A stretch of 64,000 nucleotides of DNA from Euzebyella marina (lineage in GTDB: Bacteria; Bacteroidota; Bacteroidia; Flavobacteriales; Flavobacteriaceae). The notes under the pieces were generated by a model. That model made no database searches. It saw nothing but the letters and a program-made list of their open reading frames with translations, and had not been told where the DNA came from. The stretch spans positions 186,001 through 250,000 of the forward strand of contig NZ_JACYFK010000003.1 in the NCBI RefSeq assembly GCF_014855515.1. The letters run 5' to 3'. Positions 19,007 to 27,760 of this stretch are shown here, piece by piece (the first letter of the stretch is position 1; each line of letters opens with the position of its first letter). The position numbers and the translations under genes were made by a program.

Positions 19007-20082
19007 ATGACTGGAAAATACGTCCAAGAATGGGATTTGAAAGAAAACATCAGTACGGCAGGAATGTCGATTGTTGGACACATTAAAGAAGTAATAAAAG
19101 AGCAAATTCCAGAATACTCCGAGTTTTTTCCATTTAAGATTGGATACACAAGCAATTCTTTTGGAGACAACGATTTTTTTTGTCTTCAAATAAAAGATAC
19201 TAGTGGTCAAATTCCTGTTTGCGGAGAACTAAAAGAGCAACGTATCATAGAATTGGCAAAAAAAGTTTACTTACAAAATCCTTTTCCTACATTCGGCCAA
19301 TCTTTCGAAATACTTAAAAATGAAGGATATGCATTTGATTTGTTCACATACGTCGGAGAGAAAAATGAAACAAAACTTTGTTGGCCACATATCACAGAAA
19401 ATATTATTGACTGGTTAAATAATATAGTTGTCCCTAAGGTTTTGGAGATGAACACTAAGCGGGTCAAAGATGCAATACCTACCCCGCCAACTTATGATAC
19501 CACAACCATTTTAGACAATATATATGTAATAGAAAGTGAGAGTGGGATGCTTCAAGGAACAGCCTTTCACTTAAAAGGAGTGGGAATTATAACTTGTGAT
19601 CACTGCATTAGGGATGAAAGTACAGGCAAATTATTAGAAGATTTGAAGTTATTTAGGGGCAAGGACTTTGTAAATAAGTTTGACCCTATAGTTGAAAGAT
19701 ATAACTCTACAATTGACGTAGCAATTCTGAAGGCTGATAAAAGATTTTTAAGTGAAGGGTTAGAAATTGGCTCAACCGATAACTTAAAACAGATGGAGCA
19801 TATTGCTGTGGCAGGCTTTCCAAATTATAACATAGGTGATAATGGAATATTTTGTCCCGGCCTTATTGTGGGTTTTAGGACATACTCCAGTATAAGGCAT
19901 GTTTTGGTTAATACACCACTAATTTCTGGCAATAGTGGAGGTCCTGCAATTAATGGAGAAAATAAAGTTATTGGAATAGCTGTTACGGGAGCGGAAAAAA
20001 TGTCTCAAGCAAATCAGACTGAAAAGCATGGACTAATTCCCGTTGATGTAATTGGACTATTATAAAATAACTATTGCCAACA
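18976..20082 (+). mobile_element. candidate gene cassette 2, bounded by an 11-bp inverted repeat
   Basis: TGTTGGCAATA (18976-18986) is the exact reverse complement of TATTGCCAACA (20072-20082). The pair encloses only the trypsin-like gene. The repeat differs from those of the neighbouring cassettes, which is the pattern expected if each cassette carries its own complementary ends. Confidence 0.5.
19007..20065 (+). CDS. trypsin-like serine protease with novel N-terminal region
   Basis: A 352-residue protein without a signal peptide. The C-terminal part (about 170-350) is a chymotrypsin-fold peptidase (Trypsin_2 type) with an intact triad: His199 in IITCDHCI, Asp237 in STIDVAILK and Ser310 in ISGNSGGPA. 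The first 160 residues match nothing I recognise; they contain an amphipathic beginning and PFKIGYTSNSFGDNDFF, and may be a sensing or targeting domain. Cytoplasmic trypsin-like proteins of this kind are often found in bacterial conflict systems, so a defence role is possible but unproven. AT-rich codon use; enclosed by cassette repeats and behind leader copy E. Confidence 0.85.
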   Translation: MTGKYVQEWDLKENISTAGMSIVGHIKEVIKEQIPEYSEFFPFKIGYTSNSFGDNDFFCLQIKDTSGQIPVCGELKEQRIIELAKKVYLQNPFPTFGQSFEILKNEGYAFDLFTYVGEKNETKLCWPHITENIIDWLNNIVVPKVLEMNTKRVKDAIPTPPTYDTTTILDNIYVIESESGMLQGTAFHLKGVGIITCDHCIRDESTGKLLEDLKLFRGKDFVNKFDPIVERYNSTIDVAILKADKRFLSEGLEIGSTDNLKQMEHIAVAGFPNYNIGDNGIFCPGLIVGFRTYSSIRHVLVNTPLISGNSGGPAINGENKVIGIAVTGAEKMSQANQTEKHGLIPVDVIGLL

Positions 20083-20278
20083 ATACCTATAGCAAATAGG
20101 GCATAAAGTTCTAAATTTAATGGCTTTGGCGTGCTTGCCAAGTCCGCCAAATCTTTTGGATTTGGCTTTTAATATGAAAAAGATAAAAACAAAACAAAAA
20201 GCTTTGGCTACTAGCGCAGACGGAAACGAAAAGTTTCCTTGCCTGCCCTACTTGCCATAGCCGAGACCGTTAGCGTAC
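20072..20278 (+). repeat. attC-like fold-back site between two cassettes
   Basis: The outer boxes are TATTGCCAAC (left, belonging to the trypsin cassette) and GTTAGCGTAC (right, belonging to the DUF3800 cassette). Inside them, a 16-base arm at 20087-20102 (CTATAGCAAATAGGGC) pairs with 20245-20260 (GCCCTACTTGCCATAG) at 14 of 16 positions. The centre holds further hairpins, GCCAAATC-TTTTG-GATTTGGC and GGAAAC-GAAAA-GTTTCC. Box order and fold-back form resemble an integron attC site; the boxes are not perfect matches to the attC consensus GTTRRRY. Confidence 0.5.
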
Positions 20279-21433
20279 ATTAAAACCAAATGAAGAGAGT
20301 AATAGCATTTGCAGACGAATTTGGAAATAATTCCTTTGATTTTGAAAATCAAGGTAGCCATTTCATTATTGCAAGTGTTATAATGAATCAGGATGAGTTG
20401 CCAGAAATCCAAGAACAGCTTGAATCAATCAGAAAAAAATACTTTCAAACTGGAGAAATTAAATCAAGTAAGGTCAAGTACAATCACAAAAGGAGAATCT
20501 TAATACTAAAGGAACTTCAATCAATTAATTTTTCAGTTTATGCCGTTGTTATAGACAAAAGGAAACTGTTTGGAGAAGGCTTTAAATTTAAACAATCTTT
20601 TTACAAATTCTTAAACGGAATACTTTACAAGGAACTATACAGAACATTTCCACAACTCGAATTGAAAGTTGACGAACACGGTGGAAATGATTTTATGAGA
20701 AGTTTTAAAAAGTATGTAGAGAAAAATCACATCCGAAATCTATTTACGGGTTCTGAATTCAACATTAAAAAAAGTCATAATGATTTAGGAGTTCAACTTG
20801 CTGATTTTATGGCTGGCACACTTGGCTATATTTTTGATGAAAATAAAAAGTCGGACAAGTCATCTGAATTTGCAGAAATTTTATCTGATAAGCTTATAAG
20901 TCTCAATCAATTCCCCAAAGAATATAAATCAGAGGAATTCAATGAAGAAGAGACATTTAACGAATATGATGATACGATTGCAACTTTAGGACTAAATAGA
21001 GTTTTTGACTACATAGACAAAACAACTGGTAATAGTCAAGATAACCTTGACCGTTTAAATTTTGCAAAACTACTCTTGCTTTACCATCAATCAAATCATC
21101 CAAAGAAATATACTACATCTGCTGAATTTATTAAGCATCTGAATGTAAACAGACAAAAGGATTTGAGTAAAGAACAATTTAGTTCTAAAATAATTGGACA
21201 TTTAAGAGACAATGGATTGTTGATTGCAAGTAGTAGAGATGGATATAAAATTCCAACTTCGGCTCACGATATGAAAAAGTTTATAAAACACGGAAAGAGT
21301 ATTGTATTTCCTGTTTTGAGACGGATTGAGGAATGTAGGAATGCTATTCTTTTGGCTACGACAAACGAATACGACATTCTGAACGAAAAGGAATTTGAAA
21401 AACTAAAAGAACTAATAAATAACGTACGCTAAC
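20269..21433 (+). mobile_element. candidate gene cassette 3, bounded by a 10-bp inverted repeat
   Basis: GTTAGCGTAC (20269-20278) is the exact reverse complement of GTACGCTAAC (21424-21433). The right copy overlaps the last codons and stop of the DUF3800 gene. After it comes AACATTGGCTATAAACAATTGGGG, similar to the start of the attC-like site after cassette 2, but no matching second arm was found before mnmA, so the array appears to end in a truncated site. Confidence 0.5.
20290..21432 (+). CDS. DUF3800 protein with C-terminal helix-turn-helix-like extension
   Basis: A 380-residue cytoplasmic protein. The DUF3800 core (about 1-195) shows its acidic signature residues: ADEFG near 8-12, KVDEHGG near 126 and LGVQLADFMAGTLGY near 166-180, which fit a predicted RNase H-like nuclease fold. 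About 130 extra C-terminal residues (YTTSAEFIKHLNVNR, LSKEQFSSKIIGHLRDNGLLI, SRDGYKIP) look like a winged-helix domain. DUF3800 genes are common in mobile elements and defence islands; function is not established. AT-rich (one 60-base line has 19 G or C, against 30 in mnmA). Individually bounded by inverted repeats. Confidence 0.82.
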   Translation: MKRVIAFADEFGNNSFDFENQGSHFIIASVIMNQDELPEIQEQLESIRKKYFQTGEIKSSKVKYNHKRRILILKELQSINFSVYAVVIDKRKLFGEGFKFKQSFYKFLNGILYKELYRTFPQLELKVDEHGGNDFMRSFKKYVEKNHIRNLFTGSEFNIKKSHNDLGVQLADFMAGTLGYIFDENKKSDKSSEFAEILSDKLISLNQFPKEYKSEEFNEEETFNEYDDTIATLGLNRVFDYIDKTTGNSQDNLDRLNFAKLLLLYHQSNHPKKYTTSAEFIKHLNVNRQKDLSKEQFSSKIIGHLRDNGLLIASSRDGYKIPTSAHDMKKFIKHGKSIVFPVLRRIEECRNAILLATTNEYDILNEKEFEKLKELINNVR

Positions 21434-21675
21434 ATTGGCTATAAACAATTGGGGCGAAAGTGATAAAACGATTCAAAACATATAAAATAAAGGTCAGTTA
21501 TAATCCGAAAAGCTAGTGCATAAAATCCGCTACTACTCATACACGAGACCGATGCACAATGATTCATATCATTCCAACAGTTTTTCAGATATTCATCGGT
21601 CGCTTCGCTCGGACACCTAAAGGTGAACCCCAAGTCATCCCGGTCCAAACCCTCTAAATATTCCCCAAGAATCAC

Positions 21676-21683
21676 TAATTTTG
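21676..21683 (+). promoter_or_regulatory. -7 element TAATTTTG for mnmA
   Basis: A TAnnTTTG match 18 bases upstream of the mnmA ATG. It implies a very short leader and shows mnmA is transcribed independently of the cassettes before it. The rest of the 269-bp gap contains the truncated cassette site and a TCGGTCGCTTCGCTCGGA palindrome-like stretch near 21596. Confidence 0.6.
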
Positions 21684-21701
21684 TACGCTAAATAAAACGT
21701 A

Positions 21702-22892
21702 ATGAAAAAGGTAGTGGTAGGGCTTTCCGGTGGGGTCGATTCCAGCGTAACGGCCTATCTGTTAAAGGAGCAGGGCTATGAGGTCATTGGTCTGTTTATG
21801 AAGAACTGGCATGATGATTCCGTGACCATTTCCGAAGAATGCCCGTGGTTGGAAGATAGCAACGACGCATTGATCGTGGCCGAGAAGTTGGGCATTCCTT
21901 TTCAAACTGTAGATTTAAGCGATCAGTACAAAGAACGTATTGTCGATTATATGTTCGCCGAGTATGAAAAGGGAAGAACCCCCAACCCTGATGTGCTCTG
22001 TAACCGCGAAATAAAATTTGATGTCTTTCTAAAAATAGCCTTGCAATTGGGGGCCGATTATGTGGCTACGGGCCACTACTGTCGCAAGTCCACTTCCGTT
22101 GATGCCAACGGAAAGGAAATATACAGCCTTTTGGCGGGCGTAGACGGCAACAAAGACCAGTCGTACTTTCTTTGCCAATTGTCGCAAGAGCAACTGTCGA
22201 AAACTTTGTTCCCGATTGGGGAGCTGACCAAACCGGAGGTACGCCAAATTGCTGCTGAAAACGGTTTGATCACCGCCGATAAAAAAGATTCTCAAGGCCT
22301 GTGCTTTATCGGTAAGGTACGCCTTCCCGAGTTTTTGCAACAGAAACTAAAGCCCAAAAAAGGGGTGATTGTTGAGGTGCCTTCCGATGTGTCGCAGTAC
22401 AGTAGGGAGGTTCCCCCATTTGCATCCAAAGAGGCCGAGTTGGCCTTTAACGCTACCAAACCTATCTATCATTTAGAAGATGGCAAAGTGGTGGGCGAGC
22501 ACCAAGGTGCCCATTATTTTACCAAAGGGCAGCGCAAAGGCTTGGATGTCGGCGGAACCAAAGAACCGCTTTTTGTCATCGAGACCGATGTTGATGAGAA
22601 CGTCATCTATACGGGGCAGGGCAAGGCACACCCAGGGCTGTACCGTAAAACTCTTTTTGTATCCGATGACGAGCTGCATTGGGTGCGTACCGATTTGGCC
22701 TTGCAACCCGATGAGCAAATGGAGGTGATGGCCCGCATTCGCTACCGTCAGCCCTTGCAAAAAGCAACCCTGTATAAAATCGATGGCGGACTCTATGTTG
22801 ACTTTGAGGAAAAGCAATCGGCCATTACCGAAGGGCAGTTTGTGGCCTGGTACCAAGGCGACGAGCTTTTGGGTTCGGGGGTGATTGCTTAA
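21702..22892 (+). CDS. mnmA: tRNA-specific 2-thiouridylase MnmA
   Basis: Transfers sulfur to C2 of U34 in tRNA-Lys, Glu and Gln. The 396 residues have the PP-loop motif GLSGGVDSS at 8-16, a first catalytic Cys in [13 protein letters not shown], and the second in [12 protein letters not shown], where the persulfide forms. The C-terminal beta domains (about 280-390, [15 protein letters not shown] onwards) bind tRNA. Size is slightly longer than the E. coli enzyme. GC content returns to host level here, marking the right edge of the accessory region. Highly conserved housekeeping gene. Confidence 0.97.
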   Translation: MKKVVVGLSGGVDSSVTAYLLKEQGYEVIGLFMKNWHDDSVTISEECPWLEDSNDALIVAEKLGIPFQTVDLSDQYKERIVDYMFAEYEKGRTPNPDVLCNREIKFDVFLKIALQLGADYVATGHYCRKSTSVDANGKEIYSLLAGVDGNKDQSYFLCQLSQEQLSKTLFPIGELTKPEVRQIAAENGLITADKKDSQGLCFIGKVRLPEFLQQKLKPKKGVIVEVPSDVSQYSREVPPFASKEAELAFNATKPIYHLEDGKVVGEHQGAHYFTKGQRKGLDVGGTKEPLFVIETDVDENVIYTGQGKAHPGLYRKTLFVSDDELHWVRTDLALQPDEQMEVMARIRYRQPLQKATLYKIDGGLYVDFEEKQSAITEGQFVAWYQGDELLGSGVIA

Positions 22893-22949
22893 GGAGTAAC
22901 GATGACACCTTGAGCGCAGGCGAGAGGACATTGTTTCACAGTTGGATGA

Positions 22950-22974
22950 GGTCTCGACTCCGCTCGACCTGACC
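22950..22974. repeat. REP-like palindromic stretch
   Basis: GGTCTCGACTCCGCTCGACC followed by TGACC forms an imperfect hairpin (GGTC-TCGA with TCGACC). Such 'TCGACTCCGCTCGACC' sequences recur in intergenic regions of many Flavobacteriaceae genomes. A shorter relative (TCGGTCGCTTCGCTCGGA) lies near 21596. Confidence 0.45.
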
Positions 22975-22998
22975 ATTTATTTGACTTAAATAAAACAT

Positions 22999-23946
22999 AT
23001 GCCCATGCCCAATAAAATCACCGAACTATTTGAAATTGAATATCCGATCGTGCAGGCCGGAATGATTTGGGCCAGCGGTTGGCGATTGGCTTCCGCGGTT
23101 TCCAATGCCGGTGGATTGGGCGTTCTGGGTGCCGGAAGCATGTACCCAGAAGTATTGCGCGAGCATATTTATAAATGTCAAAAAGCAACCGATAAGCCTT
23201 TTGGCGTGAATGTGCCCATGCTGTATCCCGATATCGACCGATTGATGGATATTATCATGGAAATGGGAGTGAAGATTGTTTTTACTTCTGCCGGAAACCC
23301 GAAAACATGGACGTCCGTTTTACAGGAAAAAGGTATTAAGGTCGTTCATGTGGTTAGCAGTGTCAAGTTTGCCCTCAAGGCCCAGGAAGCCGGGGTTGAT
23401 GCCATCGTAGCCGAAGGTTTCGAAGCCGGAGGCCATAATGGTAGGGATGAGACCACCACCTTGGCACTTATTCCGGCCGTTAAGGAACAAATCGAGATTC
23501 CCCTGATCGCTGCCGGTGGTATCGCTACCGGAAGGGCCATGCTGGCCGCCATGATTCTCGGTGCCGATGGGGTACAGGTAGGTACACGTTTTGTAGCCAG
23601 TAACGAAGCCTCATCGCACGAACTGTTCAAAAGGAGCGTAGTAGAAGCAGGAGAAGGGGCTACCCATCTTACCTTAAAGGAATTGGCACCCGTGCGGTTG
23701 ATCAAAAACAAGTTTTACAACGATGTGCAAGAGGCCTATGCACAAGGAGCTTCAGTGGAGCAATTAAAATCGTTATTGGGTAGGGGTAGGGCCAAACTGG
23801 GTATGTTCGAAGGCAATATGGAAGAAGGTGAATTGGAAATCGGTCAGGTTTCCGCTATAATACATGACATCAAACCGGCAGCGGACATAGTTGCCGATTT
23901 GATGTCAGAATTTAACTTGGCCAAAAAGGAGGCCGCTAACTTATGA
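22999..23946 (+). CDS. NAD(P)H-dependent flavin oxidoreductase, nitronate monooxygenase family
   Basis: A 315-residue FMN-binding TIM barrel of the nitronate monooxygenase/FabK superfamily: PIVQAGMIWASG near the start, GGLGVLGAGSM, VVAEGFEAGGHNGRD, PLIAAGGIATGRAM and a phosphate-binding GADGVQVGTRFVAS. ATG at 22999 or the second ATG at 23005 (MPNKITEL) could start it; the second fits the family better. Whether the substrate is a nitronate or an acyl intermediate cannot be told from sequence. Its last codons overlap those of the convergent cytochrome lipoprotein gene by 6 bp. Confidence 0.88.
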   Translation: MPMPNKITELFEIEYPIVQAGMIWASGWRLASAVSNAGGLGVLGAGSMYPEVLREHIYKCQKATDKPFGVNVPMLYPDIDRLMDIIMEMGVKIVFTSAGNPKTWTSVLQEKGIKVVHVVSSVKFALKAQEAGVDAIVAEGFEAGGHNGRDETTTLALIPAVKEQIEIPLIAAGGIATGRAMLAAMILGADGVQVGTRFVASNEASSHELFKRSVVEAGEGATHLTLKELAPVRLIKNKFYNDVQEAYAQGASVEQLKSLLGRGRAKLGMFEGNMEEGELEIGQVSAIIHDIKPAADIVADLMSEFNLAKKEAANL

Positions 23947-26900
23947 GTTCGGTTCTTGCTTTAGTTCCGCAAGAAATTCGATAAGATCTCTTAATTCTCT
24001 TTTGGTAATCAATTTACCCATGGCAGGCATGGCCGAAGGCATATTTTCCCTTTTTGATATTCTCGAAAGAGGCACTTCTAAAGGTTCGGCCTGATTGGTT
24101 CTTAAAATAAGCTCGTGCTCATTTTCCTCCTCCAAAATTCCGTTGACTTTCTGTCCGTCTTTTAAGGTCAGGGACACACTACCATAACCAGGTGCCAAAC
24201 GGGCACTAGGCTCGATGAGCGATTCTAAAATCTGTTCTCTGGTCAGGGTGTTTCCGATATTTTCAAGTGGTGGGCCTACGGTACCACCGGCACCACCAAT
24301 GGCATGGCATCGGGTACATTGGGCCGTCGGGTTGTTGTTGAACACGCGGTAGCCATCTCGACGGTTACCACCGACCAAGGTTTCTTTATAGGCTTCCACC
24401 GAATTGCCATCCCCTTTTATTTCTTCCAACTGGGCAATCAACGCGGATGATTCGGTCGCCTCAACGGCTTCCACCAAATCAAGAATAACACTTTCATTCA
24501 ATCGGTTGGACTTGGCATCGGCGATAAGGCCGGCGAGTACATCACCACTCTTTTCCTCAGGAAGTTCCCCTAAAACACTGAGCATACGTTGTTGTTCGCG
24601 TACCGAACCGCTTTTAAAGATAGGCTTGACCACATTAGGTAGGTTTTCCTTCGAAATTTCCAATTGCGGAATCAAGCCAACAGCGGTCGTTCTGACCATC
24701 GGTTCTTTATCGCGCATACCCAATTGCATCGCGCCTTCGATATTGTCGAACTGAAGTTCACCAAGGGCCTTTAATATTTCGGAACGTACCTCGGGCGACT
24801 TGTGCGTCTTCATAATATTGAAAAGACGGGTGTTCTGACTGTCGATACCCAAATTGGCCAAGGTCTTGGTAATACCTATCAATATTTCTGGGTTTCTATC
24901 TTCTATAAAATCAGGAATATCTTTGTCAATCTTGGTCTTTACTCCTTCAACATCCCTCTTCACTTCACCTCTGAATCGGCCGTCGACACGGTCTAGAACA
25001 GAAGGTTCTGCCCACATACCGATAGCGGCCAAGGCTTCCCCACGCAACGTGCTCGATACGTCTTGGCGTTTGGCAAAAGCGATCAAATTTTCCAATTCTT
25101 TATCCCCGCCCACGCGAAGAGCGGCATTAATGGCCCTTCTTTGCAACGGCTCAGAGGTGAAATCTTTTGAGTTCAGCATGTTGGCCAGAGCAGGCAATGC
25201 TTCCTTGATCGACCAGTCATCATTGATGGCACGGGCGGCCTCAGTAGCTACAAATTCATCTTCGTCGTTCAAGAACTCTTGAACTTGGGCATCTTGTAAT
25301 GCTCTTAATACCAAAACGGCGGCAATACGTAAGCTTTTGTCTTCATTACCGGCCAAGGCAACCAAAGGATCGGCCTTACCGATTCTGGTCAAGGCCAAAA
25401 CCGCGGCATGCCTCAGATATACATCTTCGTCATCGTTGGCCACAATCATATCTAACAAGGGCTGTACGGCCTTTTCATACTTGATTCTACCAATGGCCTG
25501 CGCTGCAAAAAACTTCACTCTAGGGTTATCGTTCTTGAGCAGTTCAACATAGGTGTCGGCGGGGTCGGTGTATTTTACGTCCCCTAAAACTTTTAATGCC
25601 TGAGCAATGATCTCGGCATCGCTATCGGAAAGCAAATCGACCAAAACCTTGGCATTGCCCAAATCCTCAGCAGCTTTTTGACCGATACCCCAAATAGCGT
25701 GTATACGGGCAAATTGATCTTGACCTTTTAAAGCGGTCTCTTTTAGGACCTCGAAACCATCAGAGCCATTTTTCACTAATTGAAACTGTGCGCGCTTGCG
25801 TATTCTCATATCGGAATAGGAAAGCAAATCTTTTAACTGGGCATTGGACTGTTCGGCATAGTCAAGGGTCATCAACCTTTCGGTTTCCTTTCTTTCTTTT
25901 TCCAAGTCGTCTTTTCCGCTGGAAACGTCCAATTTCCAAACACGACCATAGTTTTTGGTATTCCACCCATTGATCCAGTCGGCTACGTAAAGCGCACCGT
26001 CAGGTCCGAATTGAATACCGGTAGGAAGCACACCGCTTAGAATACTTTCATCGCTCTTCAATTCAAAAGAGGCTCCTTTTGGTTGAAGGTCGAATGCCCA
26101 GATGTGAGATCGGTCGGGGTTACCTACGAATTCCACAAGAAAAAATTTGTCCAACCAGTTTTTGCCCAAGGCCGTACCTGGGTTGTACAACATACCCGTT
26201 GGTCCGTTATGAAAGTTTTGAATAGGAGGGATGATGTGCGCCGCCTGACCTTCCCATCGTGGAACGTACAGCTTTTCATCCATCCAAACATTATAACCAT
26301 TGTTCTTGCCGTCGGTGTACTTACCGTACTGCCAGTTGGCTCGCCAACCTGCATCGGAACCTTCTACGATATGAACGAGGCGTTCGCTTTCACCGGCGTG
26401 GTCGCCATCGTTATCGGCAGAAATGATATTACCATAGGCATCGAAAACGAACTCGTGCGTATTTCGAAGTCCGTGAGCGAAAATCTCAAAGTTACTTCCG
26501 TCGGGGTTGGATCGAACGATTACCCCTTGGTTAGGGTATTTATGCTTTTCGCCATCTACCGTGGTGATATTGGCACCGATATCGCCGATACCCCAATAAA
26601 TTTTTCCATCGGGGCCTTCAGTGGCACCTGACATACCATGGCCGCCAAAACCGATATGAACGGCAAAACCGTTGGCCAACGAGGTCTTTTCATCCAAAAT
26701 CAAATCGTCGTTCGTGTCGGTCAATCGCCACATATCAGGGCCTACACCTACAAATACATCTTCATCCCTCACGAGAAGGGCACCCGCTACGTCGGTAATT
26801 TCATCATGAAAATCCTCTAGAATTCTGGTGGCCTTATCCGCAACGCCATTGCCGTTACTGTCCTCAAGCATCCAAACTTCTTCTTTTTCAACTGCCAAAT

Positions 26901-27360
26901 CTTTCCAGTCATGGCTACCATCGCCGTTTAGGTCTTTAAGCCATTCATTTTCTTCACTGTTTTCAGGAGCAAAGGTCTTGTGTAAAAAGGCCCTACGGTC
27001 TTCGGGAGACTCCCAAGAAATGGAAGGAGTCATCCAATCGCGATAGCCCCTGATATCGAATTCAGAGTTTTTCTGTCTGTTGGTTCTGGTGAGGTAGACC
27101 CTGCCGTATTTGTCCATTTGCATGGCAATCGGGTCGGGCGCCAGAGAGTCGGAAGCCCAGAGGCTCAGTTCTAGCCCTTCGGCTACTTGAGGGGAGATAC
27201 TTTCCAGTATTTCCTTCGCCCGTGAAACTTCGGTCAAAGAGTCCTCACGCACCACCAAGGGCGTTTCTTTCGGCTTTTTGGGTTCGGAGTCACAGGAGGC
27301 TAAAATGACAAATGATAGGGCAAAGGGTAGTAGATAGTTGAGTCTTGAAGTAACTGTCAT
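23941..27360 (-). CDS. membrane-bound dehydrogenase-type lipoprotein with HEAT repeats and cytochrome c
   Basis: An 1139-residue lipoprotein (signal ending VILASC, Cys about 23). The first part (about 65-480) is a PQQ-type beta-propeller (Planctomycete/Verrucomicrobium membrane-bound dehydrogenase group: YLTRTNRQKNSEFDIRGY, GKIYWGIGDIGA, NTHEFVFDAYGNIISADNDG, GPDGALYVADWINGW). The middle (about 500-990) is a long array of HEAT repeats. The end carries a class I cytochrome c domain with CTRCH near residues 1014-1018 and MPAMGKL as probable Met ligand. Likely a periplasmic or surface redox enzyme for sugars or alcohols; substrate unknown. Converges with the flavin oxidoreductase. Confidence 0.9.
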   Translation of the reverse strand: MTVTSRLNYLLPFALSFVILASCDSEPKKPKETPLVVREDSLTEVSRAKEILESISPQVAEGLELSLWASDSLAPDPIAMQMDKYGRVYLTRTNRQKNSEFDIRGYRDWMTPSISWESPEDRRAFLHKTFAPENSEENEWLKDLNGDGSHDWKDLAVEKEEVWMLEDSNGNGVADKATRILEDFHDEITDVAGALLVRDEDVFVGVGPDMWRLTDTNDDLILDEKTSLANGFAVHIGFGGHGMSGATEGPDGKIYWGIGDIGANITTVDGEKHKYPNQGVIVRSNPDGSNFEIFAHGLRNTHEFVFDAYGNIISADNDGDHAGESERLVHIVEGSDAGWRANWQYGKYTDGKNNGYNVWMDEKLYVPRWEGQAAHIIPPIQNFHNGPTGMLYNPGTALGKNWLDKFFLVEFVGNPDRSHIWAFDLQPKGASFELKSDESILSGVLPTGIQFGPDGALYVADWINGWNTKNYGRVWKLDVSSGKDDLEKERKETERLMTLDYAEQSNAQLKDLLSYSDMRIRKRAQFQLVKNGSDGFEVLKETALKGQDQFARIHAIWGIGQKAAEDLGNAKVLVDLLSDSDAEIIAQALKVLGDVKYTDPADTYVELLKNDNPRVKFFAAQAIGRIKYEKAVQPLLDMIVANDDEDVYLRHAAVLALTRIGKADPLVALAGNEDKSLRIAAVLVLRALQDAQVQEFLNDEDEFVATEAARAINDDWSIKEALPALANMLNSKDFTSEPLQRRAINAALRVGGDKELENLIAFAKRQDVSSTLRGEALAAIGMWAEPSVLDRVDGRFRGEVKRDVEGVKTKIDKDIPDFIEDRNPEILIGITKTLANLGIDSQNTRLFNIMKTHKSPEVRSEILKALGELQFDNIEGAMQLGMRDKEPMVRTTAVGLIPQLEISKENLPNVVKPIFKSGSVREQQRMLSVLGELPEEKSGDVLAGLIADAKSNRLNESVILDLVEAVEATESSALIAQLEEIKGDGNSVEAYKETLVGGNRRDGYRVFNNNPTAQCTRCHAIGGAGGTVGPPLENIGNTLTREQILESLIEPSARLAPGYGSVSLTLKDGQKVNGILEEENEHELILRTNQAEPLEVPLSRISKRENMPSAMPAMGKLITKRELRDLIEFLAELKQEPNS

Positions 27361-27445
27361 TGGTTATAATTTGGTATGGATTATTGCTAGCAGATAAAAA
27401 TAGGGAATAATGTATAGACTATTCAAAAATTTACCCTAGATATTG

Positions 27446-27679
27446 TTAATCTTCTTGCTGTGCAGCAATAGCCCTGATAATCATCATGGCACGCTCATAT
27501 TCATCTTCGTGAACATGAATTTCCAATTCGCCCCCAACATTGGCCGCAAAACCAGCCAAACGGGCCGATTCCGATTCATCTTTTATGATGGGAGTTACTT
27601 CAATTTCATTCAGTTTTTCTTCGATTCTCTGTACGGTGTAGCGATTGCCGGAGAATATTTTTCTATAGCTCGAATTCAT
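27446..27679 (-). CDS. DUF2007 family protein
   Basis: A 77-residue cytoplasmic protein with the DUF2007 pattern (YRKIFSGNRYTVQRIEEKLNEIEVTPIIKDESES, then GELEIHVHEDEYERAMMII), a small betaalphabeta fold labelled putative signal-transducing protein, without proven function. A TTTG-ended box (AAAATTTG) lies only four bases upstream of its ATG, so the message may be leaderless. It stands alone between the large cytochrome gene and the WYL regulator, all on the same strand. Confidence 0.8.
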   Translation of the reverse strand: MNSSYRKIFSGNRYTVQRIEEKLNEIEVTPIIKDESESARLAGFAANVGGELEIHVHEDEYERAMMIIRAIAAQQED

Positions 27680-27760
27680 AGCGCAAATTTTAGTTCAAGT
27701 TATAGAATATAGCCGCGTAATCATATTAAAATGAGAACGCTATCAAATTAATTGTTGACC

